From contig CASDPF010000004.1 in the NCBI GenBank assembly GCA_949282215.1, forward strand, positions 1 to 64,000: a stretch of DNA of 64,000 bases, in the 5' to 3' direction. The notes beneath the pieces were generated by a model. It did not search any database. It was not told the DNA's origin and saw only the letters and a program-made list of their open reading frames with translations. This DNA comes from an uncultured bacterium. GTDB taxonomy: Bacteria; Cyanobacteriota; Vampirovibrionia; Gastranaerophilales; Gastranaerophilaceae. The position numbers were made by a program, and so were the translations under genes. The stretch's first letter is position 1; every line of letters starts with the position of its first letter. Below are positions 54,618 through 63,959 of the stretch, one piece after another.

Positions 54618-55295
54618 ATGAGAAAAGGATTTACGTTAGCAGAAGTTTTAATAACTTTGGGTATTATTGGAATAATTGCTTCGTTAACTTTACCTGCTGT
54701 AATCGGGCATTATAAAAAAGTTGAAACTGCATCAAGATTAAAAAAATTTTATTCCTCAATGCAACAGGCAATTGTTATGAGTGAAGCTGTCAATGGAGAT
54801 TCAAAGGAGTGGGTTAAGGCTGAAACGCAAAAAGATAGTGAAGGTAATACTGACTATGATGCTCAGGATAAAGTTGTAAAAGACTTTTTTATGCAGTATC
54901 TTGCACCATATTTCAAGTATACAAATATTGTAAGTGGAAAAAATATTGTGGAGGAAGATGGTACAAAAAGTGGAACTGTGACAAAAGTCTATCTTGCAGA
55001 TAGTTCCAGTTTTCTTTTTAACAATGGAACATGCATGGATATTATATTTGATATAAATGGTGAAAGAAAGCCAAATACTCCGGGAAAAGACCAGTTCACA
55101 TTCTTCTTTTGTCTTTCTCCTGAAGAAATAGAAGGACATTGTCGTAATAGTAAAAGAGCTTTCTGTACTCCAAGCTATGAGGCACGTACAAGAGATGAGC
55201 TAAAAAACAGATGCAAAACTAATGCTTATCACTGTTCAAGTCTCTTAGAATATGATAATTGGGAATTTAAAGACGATTATCCTTATAAATTATAA
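54618..55295 (+). CDS. Type IV pilin-like protein, regulator-paired, inside infB-rbfA operon
   Basis: A 225-residue prepilin-type protein with leader MRKG, then FTLAEVLITLGIIG. ATG 54618 has AAAGGAG upstream; an extension from 54579 would precede the prepilin signal without support. It has IFDINGERKPNTPGKDQFTF and a Cys-rich region, ending DNWEFKDDYPYKL. It lies antisense between infB (overlapping its end by 6 bp) and rbfA. Confidence 0.92.
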   Translation: MRKGFTLAEVLITLGIIGIIASLTLPAVIGHYKKVETASRLKKFYSSMQQAIVMSEAVNGDSKEWVKAETQKDSEGNTDYDAQDKVVKDFFMQYLAPYFKYTNIVSGKNIVEEDGTKSGTVTKVYLADSSSFLFNNGTCMDIIFDINGERKPNTPGKDQFTFFFCLSPEEIEGHCRNSKRAFCTPSYEARTRDELKNRCKTNAYHCSSLLEYDNWEFKDDYPYKL

Positions 55296-57800
55296 GCTGT
55301 CGCGTTCGATTTCTTCGGTTGTAGATACTTCTATAATATCGCCAACTTCAATATCATTCCATTTAGCAAAAGATATACCGCATTCAAAGCCTTGTGCAAC
55401 TTCTTTAACATCATCTTTAAAGCGTTTAAGCTGGTCAATAGCTCCTTTGAATATTTCTTTACCGTCACGAAGCAATCTTGCAGCTTTACTTCTCACAATC
55501 TTACCTTCTGTTACATAGCAGCCCGCAATTTTTGTGGTTTTGCCAATTGTGAATACTTGTCTAACTTCAGCTTTACCGAGTTCAACTTCTTTAATTTCAG
55601 GTTGAAGTAATGAAAGCATTGTTTTTTCCATATCTTCAAGAATTTGATAGATGATATCGTAGGTCTTGATTGTAACCCCTTCTCTATCCGCAGCTGCAGC
55701 TGCTTTGTTGTCAGTCCTAACCGTAAATCCTAAGATTAAAGCTCCGGATGCTGAAGCAAGCATTACATCGGCTTCAGAAATATCACCAACACCAACGTGG
55801 ATAATTTTTGTAGTAATTTCTTTTGATTCAAGTTGTGCTATTGCTTGAGACACAGCTTCTGCAGAACCGTGAGTGTTAGCTTTGATGATTAAGTTCAATT
55901 GCGGAATATCCTCGTCTCCTGCAACAGCTTCACGTCTGATATGTGCAGGCAGCATTGCTTCTAATCGTTTGTCACGTTCTTTTTCACGACGTTTTTCAAC
56001 AATAGCTTTCATTTCTTTTTCGTTTTTAACAACTTCAAATCTGTCACCTGCTTGAGGAACTTCTGTCAGACCTAAAATTTCTACAGGAGTAGATGGTTCA
56101 GCTTTTTGGATTTTTTCTCCGCTATCAGATAGTAATGCTCTTACGCGTCCGCAAGCTGTTCCAACGACAACACAATTCCCTATTCTTAATGTTCCGTTTT
56201 GAACCAGTAATGTTGCTACAGGACCTTTACCTTTATCAAGGTTTGCTTCAATTACGACACCTGATGCTTCAGCTTTAGGGTTAGCTTTTAGGTCTTGGAT
56301 ATCTGCAACAAGAAGGATGTATTCTAATAATTCATCGATACCTGTGCCTTGAAGTGCTGAAACTTTTACTGTGATTGTATCACCGCCCCATTCTTCAGGT
56401 ACAAGTCCATGTTCTGTTAACTGTTGCAAAATTCTATCAGGATTTGCACCCGGCTTATCAATTTTGTTTACAGCTACGATAATCGGAACTTCAGCAGCTT
56501 TTGCGTGGTTAATAGCTTCAATTGTTTGAGGCATGATACCGTCATCTGCAGCTACAACCAAAATTGCAATATCTGTAGCTTTAGCTCCGCGGGCTCTCAT
56601 TTCTGTAAATGCTTCGTGACCAGGGGTATCAACAAATACAATTTTCTTTTCTTTATTGTTATCAAGATAAACCGTATATGCACCAATTGACTGAGTGATA
56701 CCGCCTACTTCAGTTGCAACAATTTTGTGTTTTGAAGCACGAATACTGTCAAGTAATGTCGTTTTACCGTGGTCTACGTGACCCATAATACTTACGACAG
56801 GAGCACGTTTTTTCAATAATTTTTTGTCAACTTCTGTAAGAGCTTTTTTCTCTTGTTCTTTTTCTAATTCTTCTTCTATATATGCATCTAAATCTTCGTC
56901 AAGAACTTCCAAGTCATATTCAGCACAAATTTTCTTAATAACATCCACATCAATAAGTTGGTTAACGGTTGCCATAACTCCGTTCATCATTAAAAATTTT
57001 ACAATCTCAGCTGGTGTTTTTTGAATTTTTTCAGATAATTCAGAAATAGTCATAGCTTGATTAACTACAATTGATTTTACTTCTTGAACTTCTTCTGCTT
57101 TGTGGATTTTCTTTTTATGTTTTTGTGCTGCGGCTTTTTCTAGTGAAATTCTTTCTTGTTCTTCTTTTTTATTAAATTCTTTATCTTTCTTTTTATTATC
57201 AGAACGTTTTTTTGAGGATCCTTTTGTTTCATATATATCTTGTGAAATGATATGTCTTTCTATAGGTTTTTTAATTCCGGTAGAAGGTCTTTCTGGTCTT
57301 TTATCCTCAGATGATTTTACCTGTCCGTCTTTAGAGTTTGTAAATTTCTTTTGTCTATCAAATTTTTCGCCTTGATTTCTCGGTGGAAATTTTCTGTTTT
57401 CATCTTTTCTAAATGCAGGTTTTTCGGATTTATCACCGTCTTGTTTCGTCGCAGGTCTTGGAGCTCTTCTTACAATTTCCAATCTGTTTTGAGGTTTTAC
57501 TACTTCTACTTTAGGGCGTTCTATAATTGTTTTTTTTGTTTCTTCTTTTTTTTCTTCTTTTACCTGTGTTTCGGTCTCAGTAACTTTTGCTTTTTTTACA
57601 ATAAAAGCTTTTGGTTTTTTTATTTCTTTTACAGAACCCGCATTAATAAAATCCTTTAGCCTTCTTACCTGATCAACGGTTAATGTACTAGAATGAGTTT
57701 TGCCGGTAATAGAAATTTGGGCAAGTTTTTCTATTACTTCTTTACTTGTTAATTTTAATTCTTTTGCTAATTCATTTATTCTTATTGTTTCAAAACTCAT
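55290..57800 (-). CDS. infB: Translation initiation factor IF-2
   Basis: An 836-residue GTPase that brings initiator tRNA to the 30S subunit. The N-terminus has a winged-helix-like IF2_N segment (MSFETIRINELAKELKLTSK) and a 200-residue basic, charged linker. The G domain has GHVDHGKTTLLDSIR, VDTPGHEAFTEMRARGA and AVNKIDKPGANPDR, followed by domains II-IV. Expected downstream partners rbfA-truB are displaced by the XRE/pilin cassette. It overlaps ylxR by 11 bp. Confidence 0.98.
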   Translation of the reverse strand: MSFETIRINELAKELKLTSKEVIEKLAQISITGKTHSSTLTVDQVRRLKDFINAGSVKEIKKPKAFIVKKAKVTETETQVKEEKKEETKKTIIERPKVEVVKPQNRLEIVRRAPRPATKQDGDKSEKPAFRKDENRKFPPRNQGEKFDRQKKFTNSKDGQVKSSEDKRPERPSTGIKKPIERHIISQDIYETKGSSKKRSDNKKKDKEFNKKEEQERISLEKAAAQKHKKKIHKAEEVQEVKSIVVNQAMTISELSEKIQKTPAEIVKFLMMNGVMATVNQLIDVDVIKKICAEYDLEVLDEDLDAYIEEELEKEQEKKALTEVDKKLLKKRAPVVSIMGHVDHGKTTLLDSIRASKHKIVATEVGGITQSIGAYTVYLDNNKEKKIVFVDTPGHEAFTEMRARGAKATDIAILVVAADDGIMPQTIEAINHAKAAEVPIIVAVNKIDKPGANPDRILQQLTEHGLVPEEWGGDTITVKVSALQGTGIDELLEYILLVADIQDLKANPKAEASGVVIEANLDKGKGPVATLLVQNGTLRIGNCVVVGTACGRVRALLSDSGEKIQKAEPSTPVEILGLTEVPQAGDRFEVVKNEKEMKAIVEKRREKERDKRLEAMLPAHIRREAVAGDEDIPQLNLIIKANTHGSAEAVSQAIAQLESKEITTKIIHVGVGDISEADVMLASASGALILGFTVRTDNKAAAAADREGVTIKTYDIIYQILEDMEKTMLSLLQPEIKEVELGKAEVRQVFTIGKTTKIAGCYVTEGKIVRSKAARLLRDGKEIFKGAIDQLKRFKDDVKEVAQGFECGISFAKWNDIEVGDIIEVSTTEEIERDSL

Positions 57801-58035
57801 TTATTAATTTTCCTTTCAGGTCTTGTGGTAGAGGAGTTTTTAATATTTTTTGGATTTTATTTTTTTTGAATGCTGCCTCTATGCAAGTTTTATTATAACA
57901 AAGATATACGGATCTGCCAAATATTTTAGAATTTCCGTTTATAACTATGTTATTGTGCGAATGTTCTTTGGTAATTTTTATCATTTCATCTCTGTTTTTA
58001 ATTTTACCGCATCCAGCACATTTTCTTTCTGTCAT
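57790..58035 (-). CDS. ylxR: YlxR family RNA-binding protein (RnpM-like)
   Basis: An 81-residue YlxR protein (RnpM in Bacillus, a modulator of RNase P). RKCAGCGKIKNRDEMIKI and GRSVYLCYNKTCIEAAFKKN are the family motifs. It normally lies between nusA and infB; here prfA is immediately upstream and nusA is absent from the window. It overlaps the infB start by 11 bp. Confidence 0.93.
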   Translation of the reverse strand: MTERKCAGCGKIKNRDEMIKITKEHSHNNIVINGNSKIFGRSVYLCYNKTCIEAAFKKNKIQKILKTPLPQDLKGKLINEF

Positions 58036-58047
58036 TTAGTGGTTTCC

Positions 58048-59130
58048 CTAATTTACTTCTGCAAGTTTTTCCAGTTTTAATTTCTGGTCATATTCCATAA
58101 GTAATTTAATTAATTCATCCAACTCACCGTCAATAACTGTCCATACATTAAGATTGTGGTTAATTCTATGATCGGTCAAACGTCCTTGAGGGAAGTTGTA
58201 TGTTCTTATTCTTTCACTTCTGTCACCGGTTCCGACTTGTGAGCGGCGAAGGTCGGTGATTTCCTGCATTTGTTTTTGAACTTCCATATCGTAAAGTTTT
58301 GCTTTTAAGATTTGCAAAGCACGTTCTTTGTTTTGTAATTGAGAACGTTCTTCTGTACAGAAAATCATTATTCCTGTAGGTTTGTGGAATACACGAGCGG
58401 CAGTTTCTACTTTGTTTACGTTTTGACCGCCAGCACCGCCAGATCTTGCTGTTGTTATTTCAATGTCGTTCATATTTAATTCAATTTCAACATCGTCAAC
58501 TTCAGGCATTACCGCAACTGTCGCAGTAGATGTATGTACTCTGCCTTGAGATTCTGTTGCAGGGACTCTTTGTACACGGTGTACACCTGATTCATATTTT
58601 AATCTTGAATATACAGCGTCACCTTTTATTGAAATGATAATTTCCGAAACTCCGCCTGCTTCGCATTCAGTTTTACTTAAAACTTGAGTCTGCCAGTCTT
58701 GTTTATCTGCGTATCGCATATACATTCTTGCAAGATCTCCAGCAAAGATGTTAGCTTCATCTCCGCCTGCTCCGCCTCGGATTTCAAGCATAATATCTTT
58801 ATCATCCATAGGGTCTCTTGGAAGAAGTAATATTTTCATTTTTTCTTCAAATTCAGGAATTTTTGCTTCATTTTCTTCAATTTCAGCTTTAATTAAGGCT
58901 TTCATTTCGTCATCATTTTCAGAATGAAGCATTTCTTTTGCCTCAGCAATAGCATCAGTTGCTTTTTTCCATTCATAATATAAATGGACTGTTTCTTCCA
59001 TTGATTTTCTTTGTTTTGATAAATCCCTAAATTTATTATAATCCTGAATTACTGCAGGATCTGAGAGTGTTTCTCCCAGTTCAATGTATTTTTTCTCTAT
59101 TTGTAAAATTTTATCTAGCATATCTTTCAT
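58048..59130 (-). CDS. prfA: Peptide chain release factor 1
   Basis: A 360-residue RF1 that recognises UAA and UAG. The peptidyl-tRNA hydrolysis motif GGQ is in [15 protein letters not shown]. The PAT-equivalent codon-recognition region is near [23 protein letters not shown]-like [19 protein letters not shown] follows. Length is typical. It leads the prfA-ylxR-infB series; a pilin leader C lies divergently upstream. Confidence 0.98.
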   Translation of the reverse strand: MKDMLDKILQIEKKYIELGETLSDPAVIQDYNKFRDLSKQRKSMEETVHLYYEWKKATDAIAEAKEMLHSENDDEMKALIKAEIEENEAKIPEFEEKMKILLLPRDPMDDKDIMLEIRGGAGGDEANIFAGDLARMYMRYADKQDWQTQVLSKTECEAGGVSEIIISIKGDAVYSRLKYESGVHRVQRVPATESQGRVHTSTATVAVMPEVDDVEIELNMNDIEITTARSGGAGGQNVNKVETAARVFHKPTGIMIFCTEERSQLQNKERALQILKAKLYDMEVQKQMQEITDLRRSQVGTGDRSERIRTYNFPQGRLTDHRINHNLNVWTVIDGELDELIKLLMEYDQKLKLEKLAEVN

Positions 59131-59192
59131 ATCACGATTATAACAAGAACATATTATTTTTCAAATGGCTTGTAAAAGGCTTGTGAATGTGA

Positions 59193-59411
59193 TAAAATAA
59201 AAGCAGGTAGATATAAGGAGGACGTATGCAAAAAGCTTATATAGATAGAAGTTCGGGGGGGGGGGCTACAAACTAACAGTTAGAGTAAGCATTTCCGACT
59301 TAGACCTCCGATTGAACAAAAAAGAGCTGAAAAGTAAGCCGTGCCAACAGACACGGTGATTTTTGATGCAAGAAATGTTAAAATAAGAAATAGTATAAAA
59401 ACGGAGGACTT
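59193..59411 (+). promoter_or_regulatory. Pilin leader C: TAAAAT, upstream ORF with G11 tract, conserved hairpin
   Basis: TAAAAT at 59193-59198, GGAGG at 59217-59221, ATG at 59226 opening MQKAYIDRSS, then G11 (59255-59265). At eleven G a stop follows within a few codons. At twelve or nine it reads GYKLTVRVSISDLDLRLNKK and stops at 59359. Hairpin CCGTG/CACGG lies at 59339-59356. CCTCCG (59305-59310) is complementary to the pilin CGGAGG (59402-59407). It is nearly identical to leader B over the last 60 nt of the ORF. Confidence 0.7.
59255..59265 (+). repeat. G11 homopolymer tract in pilin leader C
   Basis: Eleven G within the upstream ORF; same position and frame consequence as leaders A and B. 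Confidence 0.95.
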
Positions 59412-60083
59412 ATGAAAAAGAAAAATGCTTTCACATTAGCAGAAGTATTAATAACCTTAGGTATAATCGGCGTAGTTGCTGCGATGATTATGCCGATTTT
59501 AATACAAAAAAACAATAATCGAGTGGTTGAGGCACGATTGAAAAAGTTTTATTCGGCAATTAATCAAGCTATATTAATGTCAGAAAGTGTTAATGGAGAT
59601 CGAAAAATTTGGAGTAAAACTTTTAACACCTTTTCAGATAATTCTGATGATGCTGCTACCGCAGCTATGGAGGATATGGAAAATTGGTTTAATACATATC
59701 TGAAACCGTATATGAAAGTTATTAAAACAGAAAAGGAACCAAAAGTTTTTACGGTTTATTTTTCCGATGGTAGTGCTATGTCATATAGTTCTTGGACAAG
59801 TGAAGATATTGTTTTTTATGTTGGAAATCCTAAAAAATGTTTAGATAAATATCAAAATGGTGTTTTTAGTACCAATGGTAATGGCTCAGGAAGATGTAGT
59901 TTTCTTTTCAGATATTCAGCTAATGAAAATTACGACTTTGGACCTTATAAATTATATTGGGATGGCAAGCCTCAATTCTTGATTGACAAATGCAAAAATG
60001 GATACAGACAATATTGTACAGCGGTTATACAAATGAACGGTTGGAAAATTCCTGATGATTATCCGTTTAAAGTTAGTTATTAA
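59412..60083 (+). CDS. Type IV pilin-like protein, G-tract leader
   Basis: A 223-residue prepilin-type protein: MKKKNA, then FTLAEVLITLGIIG. It lacks the D-x-N-G motif and ends NGWKIPDDYPFKVSY, like the pilin at 27020, with which it also shares KKFYSA and VYFSDGSAMSYS/TYYFSDGSALAV. CGGAGGA precedes the ATG. It lies between divergent prfA and the ZIP transporter. Confidence 0.92.
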   Translation: MKKKNAFTLAEVLITLGIIGVVAAMIMPILIQKNNNRVVEARLKKFYSAINQAILMSESVNGDRKIWSKTFNTFSDNSDDAATAAMEDMENWFNTYLKPYMKVIKTEKEPKVFTVYFSDGSAMSYSSWTSEDIVFYVGNPKKCLDKYQNGVFSTNGNGSGRCSFLFRYSANENYDFGPYKLYWDGKPQFLIDKCKNGYRQYCTAVIQMNGWKIPDDYPFKVSY

Positions 60084-60146
60084 ATTTTGATGATTTCTAC
60101 TTAGTAAAAATTTTTGTGATAATATTATTTCGGAGAAATAATTATT

Positions 60147-60938
60147 ATGCCAGAAAATTACGGAATAGCTTTATTAATAACTTTTTTAGCGGGATTAGCT
60201 ACAGCAATTGGTGCTGGGGTTGCATTTATTGTTAAAAAAGATAATATGAAGGTGTTATCTATCGGGCTTGGATTTTCGGCAGGTGTTATGATATTCTTGT
60301 CGTTTGTCGATATAATTCCTTCTGCAGGAGAGATGCTGCAGGCTGTATTCCCTCATAAATATAATTGGATTGTATATATCAGTTTTATTATTGGGTTAAT
60401 CGTTGCTATTTTGATTGACTATTTTCTTCCTGATCACGTTGATGAGGATGAAATGTTTAATCCTGATGTTCCGTCTAAGCATAATAAAATGATTAAGCAC
60501 GCAGGAATTTTGACAGCAGTTGCTATTTGTGTTCACAATTTCCCTGAGGGGATGGCTACTTTTATGACATCTACTCAGGACTTAACTCTGGGATTATCAG
60601 TCGGACTTGCAATTGCTATTCATAACATTCCAGAAGGAATTGCCGTTGCTCTTCCTGTATATCAAGCTACCGGTAAAAGAAGATATGCTATGTTGTATGC
60701 TGCATTATCAGGAATTTCTGAACCTATCGGTGCGGTTATCGGTATGTTTTTGTTAAAGTTATTCCTGCCTCAAATGATGGTTGGGGCTTCTATGGCTGCG
60801 GTTGCAGGTATTATGATTTATATTTCTTTTGATACTTTGCTTCCTTTAGCCAAAGAATATGGAAATTGGCATTTGTCTATGATTGGAATTGTTTCAGGAA
60901 TATTATTTATTTGGACAAGTCTTTTGTTATTACCGTAA
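60147..60938 (+). CDS. ZIP-family metal transporter
   Basis: A 263-residue ZupT-type ZIP transporter with eight hydrophobic helices. Metal-binding residues appear in VHNFPEGMATFM (helix IV) and AIHNIPEGIAVALPVY (helix V), separated by SVGLA. The loop after helix III is Asp/Glu-rich (DHVDEDEMFNPD) rather than His-rich. It imports Zn2+ or related divalent metals. CGGAGAA precedes the ATG. The radical SAM gene follows 23 bp later. Confidence 0.93.
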   Translation: MPENYGIALLITFLAGLATAIGAGVAFIVKKDNMKVLSIGLGFSAGVMIFLSFVDIIPSAGEMLQAVFPHKYNWIVYISFIIGLIVAILIDYFLPDHVDEDEMFNPDVPSKHNKMIKHAGILTAVAICVHNFPEGMATFMTSTQDLTLGLSVGLAIAIHNIPEGIAVALPVYQATGKRRYAMLYAALSGISEPIGAVIGMFLLKLFLPQMMVGASMAAVAGIMIYISFDTLLPLAKEYGNWHLSMIGIVSGILFIWTSLLLLP

Positions 60939-60961
60939 GTTGTTTGTGAGGGTATTATAGA

Positions 60962-62029
60962 ATGAATTTATCTAATATTTTTGATATGGGTCGTAATTTT
61001 TATGCAATGCCCTCTTATCTCTCTAATTCAGGTAAAGCTTTGGTACCTTTAAGATACTTTTTTGAATTGACTTACCGTTGTAACCTCCAGTGTCCTTATT
61101 GTTATGTTGGTGATGACAGAAATAAAGAAGAATTATCTACTGAAGATTGGTATAAAATTATTGATCAAATACCTTTTTATTCTTTTGTAACGCTTGTTGG
61201 CGGTGAACCTCTTGTGAGAAAAGATTTTATTGATATTCTTATGAAAACCGCTAAAAAGACAATGGGTAAGTTAAATGTCGTATCTAACGGGATTTTAATT
61301 AATGATGAAATAATTGATGCTTTTATAAAAAGCAAAATGATGCTTTTATCTGTTTCGTTGGATGGGTATGGTAAAAATCATGACATAAATCGTGCTAAGG
61401 ATGGAATTTGGGATAAAATTATGAATAATTTTGAAAAAATGAATTCCAGAGAAAAACGTCCTATGATTGATATTAAAACTATTGTTCTAGAAAATAATCT
61501 TGATGATTTGATTAAGTTATATAAAATGTGTGATGAAATGAAATTTAATTTTCTTTCAATTTCATTCTTGCGTAATAATAATTTAAAACAGAATTCTGTA
61601 TTATTTGATAGTTTTGTTCCTGAATTTAATGCAGATTACCCTATTCAAAAATATTTTGATATGGAGCATTTTAAGGAAGTGTATAAAGAATTGGAGTCTT
61701 TGAGTAAAAAATCAAAAGTCCAAATTAGATATTCTCCTAAGTTTGAATATTCGAAAAATCCGCTTGCAAAGATTGAAGAATTTTTTAATACTCCTGCTGA
61801 TAAGCCGGTTTCTGAAATCTATAAGCCTTGTATTTATCCATATTCAAATATGATGATTACGCCTGCAGGTGATGTATATCCTTGCTTATCTCAAAAAATT
61901 GGTAATGTTAAGAATATGAGTATAAAAGAAGTCTTTAATCTCCCGCATTACAGATGTTTCAGAAAGAATTTAAAAGCTGCCAAAGTATTTGGTGCGTGTC
62001 AAATGTGCTGTGAATTGTGTGTTAAATAA
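60962..62029 (+). CDS. Radical SAM protein with SPASM-like C-terminus
   Basis: A 355-residue enzyme. Cys40, Cys44 and Cys47 (RCNLQCPYCYVG) bind the 4Fe-4S cluster that cleaves S-adenosylmethionine. TLVGGEPLVRKDF is the GGEP motif. The C-terminus has CIYPYSNMMITPAGDVYPC, then CFRKN and CQMCCELC, typical of SPASM auxiliary-cluster domains used in peptide or protein modification. No obvious precursor peptide is next to it. It lies downstream of the ZIP gene and convergent with a pilin 0 bp away. Confidence 0.9.
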   Translation: MNLSNIFDMGRNFYAMPSYLSNSGKALVPLRYFFELTYRCNLQCPYCYVGDDRNKEELSTEDWYKIIDQIPFYSFVTLVGGEPLVRKDFIDILMKTAKKTMGKLNVVSNGILINDEIIDAFIKSKMMLLSVSLDGYGKNHDINRAKDGIWDKIMNNFEKMNSREKRPMIDIKTIVLENNLDDLIKLYKMCDEMKFNFLSISFLRNNNLKQNSVLFDSFVPEFNADYPIQKYFDMEHFKEVYKELESLSKKSKVQIRYSPKFEYSKNPLAKIEEFFNTPADKPVSEIYKPCIYPYSNMMITPAGDVYPCLSQKIGNVKNMSIKEVFNLPHYRCFRKNLKAAKVFGACQMCCELCVK

Positions 62030-62710
62030 TTATAATTTGTAAGGATAATCATCTGGAATTTTCCAATTATTTAATTGGATTAGTGATGTGCACCATTGAA
62101 TTTCAGTTTTATTATAGCATTTGTTTTTTAATTCTTGCATATCTCCATTCCATCTTACTTTATATGGTTCTACTCCTTTATTATAATGGTACTTCCATGT
62201 TTCTCCAGATGTATTCGGCCAAAAGCCAAAGGAGAATATTTTAGAACTTCTTTTTTGTTCAAATTCTGTTCCGGTAAGGTTTGAAAGTTGACAATATTTG
62301 GCTTCTGGACAGAATAAAAAATGACCTCCTGTAGTTTGTAATGAGATATTTCCGTCTTCATTCGTTTCATAGTATATATCAATTATGACAGCACTTCCAT
62401 CTGCAAAGTATACAATTTTTCTGGGTCTGACATAATTGATATCTTCTGTGCCAATATTTTTTAAATAATTTTTCAGATATTTCGACCAAAGTTCATCGGT
62501 GTTTTTGGGTGTCCAATATTTCTTGTCTCCGTTATTGTTTTCAGATAGTAATATGGCTTGATTAATTTCAGAATAAAATTTTTTCATTCTTGTTTCTACA
62601 ATATTTTTTTTATGTTTTTGAATTATTGTAGGAATTGTCATTGCTGCAACTATCCCGATTATTCCTAATGTAATCAATACTTCTGCTAAGGTAAAAGCTC
62701 TTATTTTCAT
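62030..62710 (-). CDS. Type IV pilin-like protein, regulator-paired
   Basis: A 226-residue prepilin-type protein with leader MKIRA then FTLAEVLITLGIIG. Its middle, NKGVEPYKVRWNG, and end, NNWKIPDDYPYKL, group it with the pilins at 27020 and 59412, although its control region is of the regulator-paired type. It is divergent from the XRE gene at 62809 with a perfect 11-bp inverted repeat between them. Confidence 0.92.
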   Translation of the reverse strand: MKIRAFTLAEVLITLGIIGIVAAMTIPTIIQKHKKNIVETRMKKFYSEINQAILLSENNNGDKKYWTPKNTDELWSKYLKNYLKNIGTEDINYVRPRKIVYFADGSAVIIDIYYETNEDGNISLQTTGGHFLFCPEAKYCQLSNLTGTEFEQKRSSKIFSFGFWPNTSGETWKYHYNKGVEPYKVRWNGDMQELKNKCYNKTEIQWCTSLIQLNNWKIPDDYPYKL

Positions 62711-62743
62711 AGTTTATTCCTCATTATAGTTAATAATATATTA

Positions 62744-62769
62744 CTATAGTAGTTATAAAACTACTATAG
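62744..62769. promoter_or_regulatory. Perfect 11-bp inverted repeat, likely operator
   Basis: CTATAGTAGTT (62744-62754) and AACTACTATAG (62759-62769) with a 4-bp spacer, 33 bp before the pilin start and 39 bp before the XRE start. It is the strongest palindrome among the pilin-regulator intergenic regions. Confidence 0.65.
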
Positions 62770-62808
62770 GAGATAGCAAGATATTTGTCAATAATATAAA
62801 ATTAAAAA

Positions 62809-63036
62809 ATGCAGAAAGAAGAATTTCTTAAAGAGTTAGGTTTTGCTATAAAGATGAAACGTATGCGTCAGAAAATTTCGCAGGAAAAACTTGCAGAATT
62901 ATCTGATTGTAGTCTGTCTTATATCGGTTTTGTTGAAAGAGGTGAAAAAAGCCTTTCTTTATATAATTTTTTAAAGATAGCATCTGTACTCCAATTGGAT
63001 GTCGGGAGTTTTTTAAGCGATTTTGTGAACCCATGA
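62809..63036 (+). CDS. XRE-family helix-turn-helix regulator
   Basis: A 75-residue Cro/C1-type protein (ISQEKLAELSDCSLSYIGFVERGEK, quoted here as its core ISQEKLAELSDCSLSYIGFV). It is divergent from the pilin at 62030-62710 and is likely its dedicated regulator. The ATG has no clear ribosome binding site. A perfect palindrome CCATGAATTCATGG (63031-63044) overlaps the stop codon. Confidence 0.88.
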   Translation: MQKEEFLKELGFAIKMKRMRQKISQEKLAELSDCSLSYIGFVERGEKSLSLYNFLKIASVLQLDVGSFLSDFVNP

Positions 63037-63172
63037 ATTCATGGTCATGTTTGCATGGCGGTTGAAATGGCGTCTTTTTTTATTTTGTAAATACGTTATA
63101 CTGAATATGTAATCGGTTAAGATTCAAACCCTTGATGGTAAAATCGTTTGCCGATACTTCGGGAAGAGGTTT

Positions 63173-63559
63173 ATGTGTATGGGATATATACATTGCTGCG
63201 GGGCTTTGCATAAGACAAAGTCGTATAGGCTTGTGCCGCGGGATAATTTTGTATTGTGCGAGGCGGATGTTCTTAAAAAGTGTCCGATATGCGGTCATTT
63301 TGTTGTGCAACTGACTCGTGTTAATGACAAAGATGAAATTTCTATTATTAGAAGGACTAATGCTAAAGCAAAGAAGTTCTTTGAAGATTTAAAAAAATCT
63401 ATTTTATATGAAGAAGTGCCGGCTAAGCTTCCAAAGGTTTATCAAGGAAAATTCTACCTTAATTATAATGAATTTGGAGTTAAAAAAAGATGCTATTCAA
63501 ATTTAAGTTCCCTAAAAATTGGGCTGTGTGAAAATAAATATCTTAATAATAATCTATAA
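63173..63559 (+). CDS. Small Cys-containing hypothetical protein
   Basis: A 128-residue protein. An N-terminal CCGALHKTKSYRLVPRDNF and CEADVLKKCPICGHF segment suggests a zinc-ribbon-like knuckle. The rest is basic, with KLPKVYQGKFYLNYNEFGVK. GAAGAGG precedes ATG 63173. No family is recognised; its company (LuxR-type HTH, amidase) suggests a prophage-edge gene. Confidence 0.68.
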   Translation: MCMGYIHCCGALHKTKSYRLVPRDNFVLCEADVLKKCPICGHFVVQLTRVNDKDEISIIRRTNAKAKKFFEDLKKSILYEEVPAKLPKVYQGKFYLNYNEFGVKKRCYSNLSSLKIGLCENKYLNNNL

Positions 63560-63585
63560 TCCTTTTAAATTATCTTACTCTCTAG

Positions 63586-63610
63586 GGGATGAAATTATTT
63601 CATCCCTTTT
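63586..63610 (+). terminator. Intrinsic terminator
   Basis: GGGATGAAAT and ATTTCATCCC arms, then TTTTT, downstream of the gene ending at 63559. A second AATAGCC/GGTTATT hairpin with T-run follows at about 63649-63669. Confidence 0.85.
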
Positions 63611-63725
63611 TATTAATAAAAATTTAATAAGGAATTATTATTAAAAAAATAGCCAAATGGTTATTTTTCTTTAGGTATTATGAAATAAAGGATAGCCGGA
63701 AGGAATATTCAGCGAGGAATATGAA

Positions 63726-63935
63726 ATGAAATTAACACCAAAGGAGATGGTTGTTATAACTTTGGTTGCCTCGGGTTACTCGGATAAAGAGATAGGGCTC
63801 AAACTAAACATTTCTTACGGAACAGTAAGGGATTACATTGATAAAATAGTTTTGAAAACGCAGGCAAGAAACAGAACCCATGCAGCTATGTTATATGCCA
63901 AAGATAATCCGAAATGGTTGGGAGCCATTCGGTAA
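63726..63935 (+). CDS. Small LuxR/GerE-type helix-turn-helix protein
   Basis: A 69-residue protein consisting only of a GerE helix-turn-helix: LTPKEMVVITLVASGYSDKE then IGLKLNISYGTVRDYIDKI. There is no receiver or sensor domain. GCGAGGA precedes the ATG. Small stand-alone LuxR-type proteins are found in phages and accessory regions. Confidence 0.85.
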   Translation: MKLTPKEMVVITLVASGYSDKEIGLKLNISYGTVRDYIDKIVLKTQARNRTHAAMLYAKDNPKWLGAIR

Positions 63936-63959
63936 ATATAATTTTTTATATGGAGTGCT

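Noticed and set aside
55290-57800. Numerous plus-strand open frames inside infB, and similar ones inside gyrB
   Set aside because: They are opposite-strand shadows of long conserved genes, without ribosome binding sites or family motifs.
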